Part shown: one piece after another, positions 1-11,819 of the stretch
How the letters are laid out: the number at the start of each line of letters is the position of its first letter
Numbering within the stretch: the first letter of the stretch is position 1
Origin: Craterostigma plantagineum
Taxonomy: Eukaryota > Streptophyta > Magnoliopsida > Lamiales > Linderniaceae
NCBI GenBank assembly: GCA_027422505.1
Contig: JAPQWV010000404.1
Location: 496,001 to 560,000, forward strand
Direction of reading: 5' to 3'
DNA: 64,000 nucleotides
Translations under genes and position numbers: made by a program
The notes under the pieces: model-generated
Seen by the model: only the letters and a program-made list of their open reading frames with translations
The model's database searches: none
What the model was told of the DNA's origin: nothing

Positions 1-1156
1 CCAAGTATTATCTATGCATCACTATTTTTATTTTGGTATTGGAGTCTTATATTTTATTATATTGCATCTTATTTAGTGTGTCTTGATTTTGAATTCTTTT
101 CAAAAAAAAATTGTATCACGGTATCGTCCAGTTATGTTTTCTTGCGGGCTCAAAATCAGTTTGGGGGTAGTCCATGCACAGAGGTTGCTCATCCACGGTG
201 GACCAACCATGACTTCTTTACGTCCTGCACTACATCGATCGAGACATTATTCACCGCAGTGTCACTTAAACTCTCTGTGTGCTTTAATTTATATACATTG
301 GGGACAATATGATAATTAGTTTGGGGGTGGGGTGACACATGCTAGATTTTTTTTAGGTAACAATTTGTTTAATTTCTGAATGGTAAGAACTGATGAAGGT
401 TTGATTTGAACATCACTAATGAAATCTCATGTCGAAAGTTCTAAAATTTACTTCTGTTGTGATAAGATTCAACTAATGAGTGTGAAAGTCTTGCATGCTA
501 GGTGTTGTGATATTAGCATGATTATCTGATCACATTGGTTGCTTCAGAAAATAGTACGTATCATGAGACACAAACCCAGAAATATTGTGAGTTTTGAGCC
601 AAAAAAAAGAAGAAAATTATAGCAATACAATACTTGCTCGATGTGTTTTTCATGAGTGGCATCCATGGTCCGAGTATTTTCAAGCTTGCCTTCTTATGCA
701 TGTCAATATCACTTTGTGGGTTTTTGTGTATGAAAATGATAAAGGTATTTGGGATTGGTCACTGGCCTAAATATTTGCGTACCGACATATCTATCAATTA
801 GTGAGTCCGTTTGAGCCTTATTAGTCTTATTCTTAGATTTGGAGCCACGATATTTAGCCATGTTATCCTGTTTTTTTTATTGTTCATCTTCGAACCATTG
901 TCAGCATGTCAGTTTGCTAGTCGCTTCAGAGTTTTGGGTCTATTAAATTAGTGGAAAGACAATTACGGCATGTTTTATGTGGTTGCATTGTTTAATTTTA
1001 ATTATTTGAAGAAAAAAATCGAAAAAAAGGGAAAGATCGAAAAAAACAGTTGGTAAAAAAAAGAGTATCGAAAAAAAAGAGCTCGAAAAAAATATAAAAA
1101 AAAGAGAGAGAAAAAATATATTAGAAAAAATACTGTTTATAAAAAAAGTTATAGTA

Positions 1157-1210
<54 letters not shown>

Positions 1211-1819
1211 TTATTATTATTATTATTTTTATTTTTGAAGTCAGACTTAGATTCTCGAGTTTCTAAGTAATTTTGGAGTACGTTTTAATTGTCGAGTTTC
1301 CGTTATTTGATGTCGTATTTTGTTGGTAGAGGGTATAACGGGGAAAGCGATTTAGCGACTAACATGCTTGACTTTATTACCTCACTCATCCCACATATCA
1401 CACCCTTATTACCCCCTGAGCCCCTTTACAACCATTTATAAAGACCTTTTGATTCGTGTATGAGATTCACTATGCAATTATGACGTGATATATTTGCAAG
1501 CATAGAGAAATATTATTCTATGTTGTGAGTTGAGCGCTTTTATACAGATCCATTAAACATTTTGAGCGAATTGAGCGATCCATGTGAGAGTTGTTACTTG
1601 ATACGTGTTAGGATCTGGAAATATTTTTGTGCTATGATATGATTGCGAACTATCATTTCATGTCTCGTGTTAGGCTGAATCATTCATTAGTTGATATTTC
1701 AACCGATTGTTCTTGTCTGAGATTAAACAGGATAATACATTTAGTGAAGTAAAATCCTAAATTGATTTAGTTTTTATCCGCTATCATGATCGAGGACGAT
1801 CGAAGCTAGTTTGGGGGGT
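1..1819 (+). mobile_element. 3' internal region of a Ty3/gypsy (Athila/Tat-like) element
   Basis: No intact ORF is visible. A conserved-looking block near 297-335 (TTGGGGACAAT followed by AGTTTGGGGGTGG) resembles the sequence found just after integrase in Athila/Tat-type plant gypsy elements. The right end at 1808-1819 (AGTTTGGGGGGT) looks like a polypurine tract directly before an LTR starting TGTTGATAAG. Between them the DNA is A-rich, with many GAAAAAA words at 1010-1140. I read this as the untranslated stretch between integrase and the 3' LTR of an element whose coding part lies left of the window. Confidence 0.6.
1158..1228. repeat. (ATT)n microsatellite
   Basis: About 70 bases of near-perfect TTA/ATT triplets with one interruption, inside the gypsy 3' untranslated stretch. 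Confidence 0.95.
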
Positions 1820-2900
1820 TGTTGATAAGTCAGGATTTTAAGTAATTTTATTCCTCGTAAAAGTGTGTTATCAATTATTAATTATTGAATTATCTTCATA
1901 TATCTAGAATTACATCTCATTACTTATGTGGCATATATGAGATTAAAAGATAGAAAATACAGGAATAACTGGGAATATCACGATTTCGTAGACCAATTAT
2001 TGAGAGTTACCATACTTGACTAAATCGATCAAGTGAAACTTGAGTTTGGTATCATTCGTACAGGACAAAAGAGAGAAATTAATATGTGAAGATTGCTCAA
2101 ACTTTGTACACGAGGCTCAACGCAAAAAGGCATCTCAATGAAGAGAAAAACAACCAATGGATAACAATGAAGATTTGCATCTTTTAGAAAGTCTGCACAA
2201 GATTTTCTTCTTTTGGTGGTTTAGAGTTTTAAACTCTATAAAAACCGTGTACTTCAACAAGCAAGGGATTACACATAGGCCACATACACGCATACAAGGC
2301 TGAGACACATCGAAGCCATTTTCATCCCTCATAGTAAGCATCCACCACTCAATCTCACACAATAATTCCTCACTGCTATCACCCACGCAAGTAAACCAAG
2401 GCAGCCCCCAGGCCACTCATCAACCTGCAGTCGAGACGAAGAGTTCTCTCACGCAACGGAGGTCCAACGGAACTAGGCTTGATCCGTTCGTTGTGGTAAT
2501 CAACGTTCAACATCGTCTTACGCGAAAACATGAATGTTCACCACTATCTTTTTGAATTTTTAGTTGATTAACATGTGTGCTTAAGTTTCTTTCTGGTTAA
2601 GGCCGTATTAGGCCGGATTATGATTTCATATTGATGTTACTCATATTTTGTTTAATCGTATGAGTTAAGTTACGTGTTATATATTTAAGTTTAATGCATG
2701 CGTATGCCTGATCAACATATGCTTGATTCTTAATTGGTTTATGAGACTGGAAAGTGATTAGACCGGCTAGAAAAATAAATATAGTGCACCACGAAGTAAA
2801 ACCGACCAGAGATGGAATTCGGTTTCGTCCGTGTGGTTTTCGAGACCTTAGTAGGCCCCGAAAGCTTTAAGCTCTGGTAAAGTTGATATACTTTATTAGA
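1820..2900 (+). mobile_element. 3' LTR of the gypsy element (right end not resolved)
   Basis: The LTR begins TGTTGATAAGTCAGG right after the polypurine tract. It is colinear with the solo LTR at 48808-50163: both have GATAAG near the start, a GCCGTRTKAGGCCG block, the words TTGGTTTATGAGAC and AAACCGACCAGAGATGGAATT, and a GAGACCTTAG block. Similarity fades after about 2900, so the 3' end has either diverged or been lost before the next LTR at 3134. Orientation is plus, judged from the polypurine tract. Confidence 0.65.
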
Positions 2901-3133
2901 TATATGTACGTGTTTGGTGCCTTTATAACTTTTTTTCTACATTATGGATCATGCAAATAAAGAAAAATGAAGTGGTCGTGCCATTTTGTGTTGTTTTCTT
3001 TAAATGTGTGTACGTTCTCCTTTTATCTTAGGTCGATAGTATATGAATGCACGTATATTAGTTCTTATTTAGAGAAAATCCAACCGACAAGACAAAAAAT
3101 ATAGTTGTTACGGTGTTTTTATGCCAACCCATA

Positions 3134-4315
3134 TGTTGGGATCGTGGACCCGGTGTTAGAGGGGGGTGAATAACAACGGTCACCAATTTTTGCTCTTTAG
3201 TGGATTTCACGTCCAGTTAGAGATTTATTTCCAATCTTCAATCAAAGCCAGATGCGAAATACCATAGTGTTTTATTGTGAACTAAATGTAGCAGATTGTG
3301 AAGGTAAGTGAATTAGGCCGGTTTTGGCGTATGAAGGTGGTTAAGGCATTTTGTCGAACACCTTGAATGCGGTTATTTGAGAGTGTGTGATGTCGCTTTG
3401 TAGGAGTAGACGAGAGTTTGTTTATAGAAGTTCGGAGCTTAATCTCATACGTCTCCCCTTCTTCTCCGCAAGGAAGGCGCTCACTAGAAGATTCTGTCAC
3501 ATGTACACTCAAGTACAAACCTCCCTAGCTAGACACCTGTTAACTAAACTCCTAGCTACCATAGCACCCTGCAAGGTCAACGGTTGTATGCTGCAACCTC
3601 ACAACTACATTTATCTTTAACGTCTCTATGCTAAGACAACCATGATTGTAGGGCGCAACCTCGCAATCCGCTTGATCTTTTACGTCTCTATGCTAAGACG
3701 GCAACTGTTCTTTCTTGTCTCGATGCTAAGCCTACATACACTTGTTTATAGTCTATGTGCTAAGACTTCTCACTCAACTAAACTATGTGAAGCTATCATT
3801 TATATTGTGTGAGTGAGGTGTATGGGTTTGAACTTTGTAACTCTATAAATCTTTCGTAACCCACACACAAAGAGGAAGAACACTTCTTGATTATCTTATT
3901 TGCTATTATTGTTCTCTCTTTGATCTCTCTTGAATGTGTTCTTATTGGCTCTAGGATCCATTTTTTTTTTTTGTTTCTGCAGCTCTTGATCCTTATTTAT
4001 TGCATCCTCACTTTGATATAGCCGTTAGACTCATTAACATAGTTGTTGGAAGCCTTTGTATTGACTTGGTCAATGCTGTCAGTTTTAGCTGCTTGTACCT
4101 GATGCTGCAGTAATATGCTTGTACATCAGTTAGTTGACCAGTCCAATCCAGTCTTTGACCGAACGGACCAGTCAGTCAAGAACCAGACCGGATAGTCCAG
4201 TCAATACCAGGACTTGGTCGACCGCAAGTTGACCGATAGTTAACCAGTTCGATTTTTCGTCCTGAGCTCATATTTAATATCCGTTTTTTGAACAGAGTCA
4301 CCTACGCACTTAACA
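3134..4315 (+). mobile_element. Solo LTR-like unit, copia/SIRE-like
   Basis: It begins TGTTGGGATC, contains AGAGGGGGGTGAATAAC 25 bases in (a word pattern I associate with SIRE-type copia LTRs), and ends CACTTAACA. A TATA-like CTATAAAT lies near 3842. No primer-binding site follows and no polypurine tract precedes it, so it would be a solo LTR. The 5-bp flanks (CCATA and AAATA) match at only three positions, so the exact ends are provisional. Inside, at 3618-3780, a degenerate repeat around CTATGCTAAGAC occurs four times. Confidence 0.5.
3618..3780 (+). repeat. Four degenerate copies around CTATGCTAAGAC
   Basis: Copies read ACGTCTCTATGCTAAGAC (twice), TGTCTCGATGCTAAG and AGTCTATGTGCTAAGAC, at spacings of roughly 40-60 bases. 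They lie within the LTR-like unit upstream of its TATA-like box, where LTR enhancer repeats often sit. Confidence 0.6.
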
Positions 4316-5098
4316 AAATATGTTAGTAATACAATATAAAGTTTTATGTTCATCAAAACAAGATTGCTAGATATTAAAATCCAACACCATAAACTCTATT
4401 TTCTACACTAATTTTTTATGCAAACACATTAACTAGTTATATGTTCTGCACTAAAATCAAATTCATATTTATTACTGTTATAATTAATTTAATAAACTTT
4501 ACAGCATAATAACTAAACAATAGATATGTTATAATTACTAATAAATTTTAATTATAATTTTGTTAAATATGAATTGGAAAATCTCAATAAATAAAAGAAC
4601 ATCAAATTACTTTTACTTTTCTTATTACAAGAATATCAAACATTTTAAATATAATTAAGATATAGTTAAATAAAAATAGAATTAATAGAAACTAACAAAA
4701 CTATTTTAGTTTTGAAAATAGTGTGTACTTTACAACCAAAGTATTCATGCTCACCAACACACTGTTAATGTTAAATATAATCATAAACTTAAATTACTTT
4801 AAATTACATTAAAAAATAGTCTCCCAACTCTGGTCGTCACCGGCCTTTTGTGGCTTATTATTATTAAATTTAATTTAATGTAATCATTGATGTGGCATGC
4901 CACATAGACCGTGCTCACAAATGGTGCTCATGAGCACCATAAAATTTCTCAGTTTAGGATTATTATATATAATTTAATATACTTAATGATGTGGCGTGAC
5001 ATGTGGATGTGCTCACAAATGGTGCTCACTACCACAAGATTACTCTATATTTTTTAGATTTTCCCGGTGCACTAGAAATTAGTTACATGATGTTATTA
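4316..5098. other. AT-rich intergenic DNA with a diverged duplicated segment
   Basis: No gene seen. Two related blocks at about 4870-4945 and 4968-5040 share GATGTGGC and TGCTCACAAATGGTGCTCA. The words GTGCTCA and ATGTGGCATG also occur in the MITE at 11164-11355, so these may be MITE remnants. Confidence 0.45.
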
Positions 5099-5683
5099 GG
5101 CTGCGTTTAGTTGTTCGCATAAGAATATGTCACACAATTTTATCTCAAGATTATAATCTTGACATTTATATGAGTTATATGTTCACTTTGCAATATTAAC
5201 AACACCATATTTTATTATGTTGCTTAGTTAAATAATAAAAATTTTGTCTTGGTATTATTCGTAAAACTACAAAACTAACCTTTTATATCAACATCACATA
5301 TGTTACAAAAATAATTATTGTTATTATTATGAACATCGAAAAATATAAGATACACATATCATTTCGATCACCATGAAAACAAGGAACAAATTGGTGTTGT
5401 TTCTTTAATTTTATCATATAAATCATATGAATTAAATACGATTTTATAATTAGGTGGTATGAGGGTATTTTAGTCATTTCAGATAAATTATCTTGGTTTG
5501 AAAAATGATCTCACCCACACCATACTATTTATTTATCTTGGATTCTCTATTTTATAATAGCGGGGTCGTTCTTTATAGCGGGCTTACAAGAAAAAATACA
5601 TTGTCAACTGAACAGGATTATATTAGACAAAAGTAATCTTATCTTGCCTTATCTCACTTTTATCTCACCAACTAAACGCAGCT
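5099..5683. mobile_element. MITE with GGCTGCGTTTAGTTG terminal inverted repeats
   Basis: The left end GGCTGCGTTTAGTTG (5099-5113) is inverted at 5669-5683 as CAACTAAACGCAGCT, 14 of 15 matching. The sub-terminal sequences (ATCTCAAGATTATAATCTT near the left, TAATCTTATCTTGCC near the right) are also rough inverses. No coding capacity. The TIR resembles plant Tourist (PIF/Harbinger) or hAT MITEs. A clean target duplication is not visible; TTA precedes the left end only. Confidence 0.65.
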
Positions 5684-6189
5684 ATTGTATAAAATATTGA
5701 TAAGCTTAGCCGGATGAGTGATGGTATTATTGATATCGTCTTATCATGAGTTCGATGCTTGTAAGGTTAGTTGTTTGTGGGTGATGTGGAGCCGAAATTA
5801 GGCGGCTAAAAAAGAATTAAAGAAATATAATGGCTTCGGGTAATTGTTAAGAGGAAGTAGCGAAAACTGAAGTTTTAGGATAAGTATGGGGACAACATCT
5901 TCAAGTAGATAGTTGGGCACCGCTTGCACCACCTCGAAGCTCTCGTGGAAGAAAAAAGGCATTAATGACATCTGAAAATAGATTATGGAAGACGAACCAA
6001 GTAATTCATCGCGGATAGGGCAACGCCACTATATAAAAGCTGACAAAACCTACAAAACCTATCAGTGGCTCGCTGAGAGGGGCGAACTCACTGGGGGTCA
6101 GTTTACTCCCCTCGTCGGCCAGAACCGTAAGTATCATATATAGGCATACAAATTCATAAAATTTGTCTCTAGTCCAGGAGTTTATATAC
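5684..6189. other. Intergenic, no gene seen
   Basis: Unique-looking DNA. AGCCGGATGAG (about 5708) and GAGTTCGATGC (about 5749) weakly resemble Pol III A and B boxes of a tRNA-derived SINE, but there is no tail or target duplication. The last nine bases (6181-6189, TTTATATAC) are the target duplication of the next element. Confidence 0.4.
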
Positions 6190-6599
6190 GGGTAATTACG
6201 CGTCAGGCCCTAGTAATATTTTCAACTAGTGTTCAGGCCACAATCAAATTCCATTTAGTATGAAGGACCTTCTTTTCAAAATTCTTAGAGAAAAATACCC
6301 AAACTATGCGATATGACATTTTACCCCTAACAGATGCGAAATTTACAAACTTTTGCCATCATCTTCTCCAACGAGCGAGCTAATCTTCAAGCTCGATTTC
6401 CACCTATAATCTCGACATTCGTGAGCAGACGAGGTCCGACCCTGACCCGTCGTCGTAGTAGAGCTCGAAGGAGGCCACAGGCGAGGCCACAGGCGAGGCG
6501 ATAGGCTGCCGGAGCTTAACTTAATTTGTTTTGTTTTTCCAAATCACATGGCGACGTATGACACATCTCTTCTAGTAAATAACAAATCGTCACACAAAA

Positions 6600-7420
6600 A
6601 TACCACATCTTACATTAGAAATAACGAGCCATATATTGTTACTAACACAGTCTGTATACAACCCATAGATCGGGAGAAAAAGAACAAAATCACAAAACGA
6701 CACTAAAAACAGATGAAAACTGCATAAATCACGTCGTTATTGACTCAATAAGGTAAAATAGACATCAATTTCTCATGGGTACCTCGAATTTATAGCGATT
6801 GTTGCAAGAAACGGATATTATATTTTTTCTAAATCGTGTAAAAAAGAAATACTTATAACATAAAAAAATAACAAATATCTTATGGTTAATAACTGATATT
6901 GACTTAGAAGTAACACGTCTCTGAAAGGTAATAACTCATTGTCTGTCGTAAATAACACATTCTGTACAACCAATGAATCGGGAGAAAAGAACGAAAATCA
7001 CAAACGGCACTAAAAACAGATGAAAACTGCATAAATCACGTCATTATTGACTCAATAAGATAAAATAGACCTCAATTTCTCATGGGTACATCGAATTTAT
7101 ACCGATTAGTTGCAAGAAACGAATATTTTTCCCTAAATCGTGTAAAAATAAATACTTATAACATAGCAAAAAATAACAAATGTCTTATGGTTAATAACAA
7201 ATTCTGACTTAGAAGTAACACGTCGCTGAAAGGTAATAACGCATTGTTTGTCGTAAATAACACAGTCTGTATACAAGTAATGGATCGAAAGGAATAAAAT
7301 GAAAATCACAAACGACACTAAAAACAGATGGAAAACTGCATAAATCTCATTGTTTGTGACTAAATAAAGTTTTCCCGTCCTCAATTTCAAATGGGTCTTA
7401 CTAATGAAGACGAATTTTTT
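6600..7420. repeat. ~308-bp tandem repeat, left array
   Basis: The marker CACTAAAAACAGATG recurs near 6699, 7006 and 7314, spacing 307-308. Each unit continues with GCATAAATCACGTC, a TCATGGGTAC block, TTGCAAGAAACG, ATACTTATAACATA and GTAACACGTC. The third unit is diverged and fades after about 7420. Confidence 0.85.
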
Positions 7421-8211
7421 ATGTATCGAATGAATTCGTGCTTCCACCCCCAAATCAAAAATTTCGTCCAGAAATCGATTCAATATCAACTTTAACGGCC
7501 GAACAAGGTAAAAGCGACCGAATAAGATAAAATCGAATCAAACGAGTCTTAATATTAAAAGAAAAAGTAAGTCGGTAACCATGAAATTGAGAAAATTTTA
7601 GCTTTCTCTAAGACTAAAACGTTTTTTAAGTGAGTAACAGTTTACACAACAAATATAACACATTTACATGTAAAAAAATACACTTCATTGTGAATCTTCT
7701 AGAAGGTTCTACCGTCAGAGAATTTAACAGAATTGTCAGAGCATATTTACAGGACTTTCTCAAATTGTACTACATTAATTGGAAATAATAACACACGTTA
7801 GGTTAATAAAAACAACTCGAACTTAATTAATAACACACTGATCAATACTGATACCTCATAAATGTTATTTAGTACCACGTCAATAATTCGATTAATTCGT
7901 ACAAAAAATACACTTTTATTTTGGATGTTTAATATGGATGTTCATGTATATATATAATTTGATGAAGTTTAATCACCACATTCCTTTAAAATACACATTA
8001 GGCGAAATTTGATGTCAATAGACGAATGTTGATCTCAATAGATATATAAACATGTAGTCCTCCATTGTAAAACAGACTATCACCTCTTTCAATGGAACAT
8101 AACATTATAAATTGCACCACAAACATGTTCAAACGTCAACATTAAGTACTAATAACATTTATAGACCACAAATATAAAATACTAAGCTCAAAACCCTAAA
8201 TCCGAGGCACG

Positions 8212-8246
8212 AAACCCTAAACCCTAAACCCTAAACCCCGAACCCC
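8212..8246. repeat. Interstitial telomere-like (CCCTAAA)n
   Basis: Three exact CCCTAAA heptamers, the plant telomere unit, then degenerate CCCCGAACCCC. More degenerate CCCTAA-like words follow to about 8375. It lies in the diverged middle of E1. Confidence 0.8.
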
Positions 8247-8439
8247 AAAATTTTTTTAAGGTTGTATCTTATACTGCACAAGTCGTGGATCATTCTCCCA
8301 AAATTTCATGTCGTAAACCCTTAATCTTAACCTTGAACCCGTAAGTCCTAAACCCCAAAAACTACCCAAAAACCCTAGCGCATAGAAGATAACAAATTAT
8401 CCAGAAAATAACAAACGTCTTCAGGATACTAACAAATGT

Positions 8440-9580
8440 TGACCCAGAAATAACAAATCACTGAAAAGTAATAACGCATTGTTTGTCGTAAATAACACAT
8501 TTTGAAAACAAATAATGGATCGAGATGAAAAGAACGAAAATCACAAACGCCACTAAAAAACAGATGAAAACTGCATAAATCACGTCGTTATTGACTCAAT
8601 AAGGTAAAATAGACCTCAATTTCTCATGGGTACCTCGAATTTATACCGATTAGTTGCAAGAAACGTATATTATATTTTCCCTAAATCGTGTAAAAAAGAA
8701 ATACTTATAACATAGAAAAATAACAAATGTCTTATGGTTAATAACAAAATTTGACTTAGAAGTAACACGTCGCTGAAAGGTAATAACATATTGTTTGTCG
8801 TAAATAACATAGTCTGTATACAAGTAATGGATCGAAAGGAATAAAACGAAAATCACAAACGACACTAAAAACAAGATGAAAAGTGCGTTAATCACGTCGT
8901 CATTGACTCAATAAGGTAAAATAGACCTCAATTTCTCATGGGTACCTCGAATTTATACCGATTAGTTGCAAGAAACGTATATTATACCCTAAATCGTGTA
9001 AAAAAGAAATACTTATAACATAGCAAAAAATAACAAATGTCTTATGGTTAACAAATTTTGACTTACAAGTAACACGTCGCTGAAAGGTAATAACACATTG
9101 TGTATCGTAAATAACACAGTCTGTATACAAGTAATGGATCGAAAGGAATAAAACGAAAATCACAAACGACACCAAAAAACAAGATGAAAAGTGCATTAAT
9201 CACGTCGTCATTGACTCAATAAGGTCAAATATACCTCAATTTCTCATGGGTACCTCGTATTTATACTGATTAGTTGCAAGAACGGATATTATATTTCCCT
9301 AAATCATGTAAAAAATAAATACTTATAACATAGCAAAAATAACAAATGTCTTATGGTTAATAACAAATTTTGACTTAGAAGTAACACATCGCTGAAAGGT
9401 AATAACGCATTGTTTGTCGTAAATAACACATTCTGTATACAAGTAATGGATCGAAAGGATAAAATGAAAATTACAAACGACACTAAAAAACAGATGAAAA
9501 CTGCATAAATCGCGTCGTTATTGAAATAATAAGATCAAATAGACCTCAATTTCTCATGGGTACCTCGAATTTATGCGAAA
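8440..9580. repeat. ~308-bp tandem repeat, right array
   Basis: Same unit as the left array. Marker positions are about 8549, 8861, 9168 and 9479, spacings 307-312. The copies are highly similar to one another. The diverged 7420-8440 gap is about four unit lengths (7314 to 8549 is 1235 bases), so it may hold decayed units. Confidence 0.85.
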
Positions 9581-10079
9581 TCTAGATTCGATTTACCATT
9601 TTGTTTTCGAATTTGCTCCCTAATTAGACAAGCAAATTCGACATTGCATCGTCAATATCATAATGAATCCAACATGACATGTGGAATCGTTTGGATGGGT
9701 CAATCGAATATTTTGTGCTCGATTCAGTGTAAGAAAAATGAGTTCGAAAAAAAATTTTGTTGATAACGTTTTGCAATAACAAAGTAACACAATATTATTG
9801 TAAAATAACGTTTCTGTTTTCTAAAGTAACAATATGCTGTAACTCTGTAACATAAACTGAAGGAAAAGTACCGCTTTATATTTAGACCAAAAAAGCACGT
9901 CATCAGTTTCGCTGGAAAAAATAAAGCAAAGGGTATTATTTTCGTCAAATTCTTTTTTTGGGTCCTTTACTCTGAATTTTACAAAAGTAGGTCCCTTAAA
10001 CTTATTCAATTTCTGACAGGGCCTGACGGGTAAATCAAAATATTAAGGGGGCCTGAACAAAAATCTTCCCTTTATATAC

Positions 10080-11137
10080 TAACAATAAGGTGTTTGGGAA
10101 TATGCTCTCGGAATGCCGATATTCAAGGATTTGATGAATAGTGGCTATCTAATCTATGTAATATTCACAATTCGTTTTATATCTCAATTGTATGACATTT
10201 CGATTTATAAAGGCATGTTATTCTATTTATCATATATTCTTACAAGTCATTCTATTTAAGAAGATAAATTGAATAAAATTCAAACGTCAGAGTTTAGTTA
10301 TCGATTCTGCTTGGCAGAGAGGGGGCACCGATGGACTATTACTCTCTGAGGTTAAAATAGTCTACAAGTTAATATCTCCGGTAGGGTGACCGAATCGATC
10401 AGATAAACTTATACGTCGACGAGTCCAATGTGATTGTGCCAGTCGTTCACTCAGGAAAGTGAGAGCTCGTGACATTGAAACTAAACGAATTGGGGATTGT
10501 CTGTATTAAGACACTGATTCATAGTCGAATCGATCACATGCTGGAAATGTCAAAGATCGAATCGATTGACAATAGTAGCATATGTGAAACTTAGAATGAA
10601 AGGATTGAGTGGGAGTTGGCTTTGGGGTCCTGACCTAACACTAGCTTTTGCTAGGCCCGCCTTGCTTTTGCATGGATCGGCGACGAAGTACGGTCTTGAA
10701 GACGAGGTGCGACTATCCACTTGATTGTTGAGCGGCATTCAAGGTCTCGAAAGAGATATGTGTCATAAGATAGTTCGGGGAGGGACAATTACAAAGTCTT
10801 TGGCCAAAGCATTGGACCTGACTCACTTGGAGGTGGAGGGTAGTTTCGTAATTTTGCCTTTCACGGTTCATCATAGAGTCGAGTCATGTTAGTTTGAGAT
10901 TACATGACTATCACTCGATCGAGACACAGGTGCGTGAATTTCGAATCCGGACTCAACTCGGGGTCGGGTCGATACCGCAAGATTAGCTAGGCACTTACCG
11001 ATTGGATTCCTCCCAACGCCGAGTTGAGGCGAACCAGGGGAGTCGGGCTTAAAAATTGATTACCCCGTACTCAAATTAAAGAGATATTGGACTCACGGAC
11101 GCAAACGGGCTCGGCCCGATTAGGCTTGACCTAGTTT
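10080..11137. other. Intergenic, no gene seen
   Basis: More GC-rich than its surroundings, with several GATCGAATCGAT-like words at 10390-10570, but no ORF with recognisable features on either strand. It may be an old retroelement remnant; I cannot assign it. Confidence 0.4.
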
Positions 11138-11163
11138 AATATATATATATATATATATATATA

Positions 11164-11353
11164 AGGAATGATATGGTGCTCACCTTATGTGAGCAACTTA
11201 TATGGGCACCTGCTGATTTGGCATCGATTCGTGCCAAATCAGCGTGCCACTTCAACATAAAATGAAACGTGACATTAATCAACACATCTTAGGCGTCATA
11301 GATCGACACATATGATGCTGATGTGGCATGTTCATGTGAGCACCATATCATTC

Positions 11354-11355
<2 letters not shown>
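11164..11355. mobile_element. 192-bp MITE with 20-bp perfect TIRs, inserted in (TA)n
   Basis: AGGAATGATATGGTGCTCAC at 11164-11183 is perfectly inverted at 11336-11355. The interior has further short inverted words (CTGATTTGGC and GCCAAATCAG). Both flanks are TA dinucleotide runs (about 11138-11163 and 11357-11385), so any TA target duplication cannot be told apart. Confidence 0.85.
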
Positions 11356-11389
<34 letters not shown>

Positions 11390-11746
11390 TAGGTTTGGCC
11401 GATAATTAATGTGTACGAGAGAGAATGTTTATTTTATTATTTGATAGTTCAAATAAATATTTGTTCGCTGGGTATAAATGGTAATAACGCAACTCACCAA
11501 GAGAGTAAATTCGAAATTTCTCCTCATGCCAATGAAAATAGTTTATTAGATAAGATGGAATTTTCGAAATGTAATTTGAATTACTTTGGATTTTTGTAGA
11601 AAGATATGACATATATATCTTTTTGAAGTATTATTGTAAATATTTGAAAAGATATGCTTAAATAAGGAGATAAAATCTCAACCACGCATCCTATTAATAG
11701 AGGTAGGTGCCGACACACAGAAACGAGGAAAACACAACGAATGTTG

Positions 11747-11750
<4 letters not shown>

Positions 11751-11817
<67 letters not shown>
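11751..11817. repeat. (CT)n microsatellite
   Basis: 67 uninterrupted bases of CT, followed by AGGATCGATCG. Length is likely polymorphic. Confidence 0.97.

Positions 11818-11819
<2 letters not shown>

Larger units (their letters stand above)
6190..10070. mobile_element. E1: Mutator-like TIR element with a tandem-repeat core
   Basis: The element runs from GGGTAATTACGCGTCAGGCC to its imperfect inverse ending GGGCCTGAAC...CTTCCC. It is flanked on both sides by the perfect 9-bp duplication TTTATATAC (6181-6189, 10071-10079), as expected for Mutator-like insertion. The two ends align as TCAGGCCC, an AATATTTT block, then a second TCAGGCC; a further AGGACC or GGGACCT block follows. It has no transposase ORF and is non-autonomous. 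The core is a ~308-bp tandem repeat (6600-7420, 8440-9580) around a diverged middle. E2 (41 kb) and E3 (46.8 kb) have related ends. Confidence 0.75.

Noticed and set aside
5700..5830. Possible tRNA-derived SINE (A- and B-box-like words)
   Set aside because: Only weak box matches; no tail or target duplication seen.
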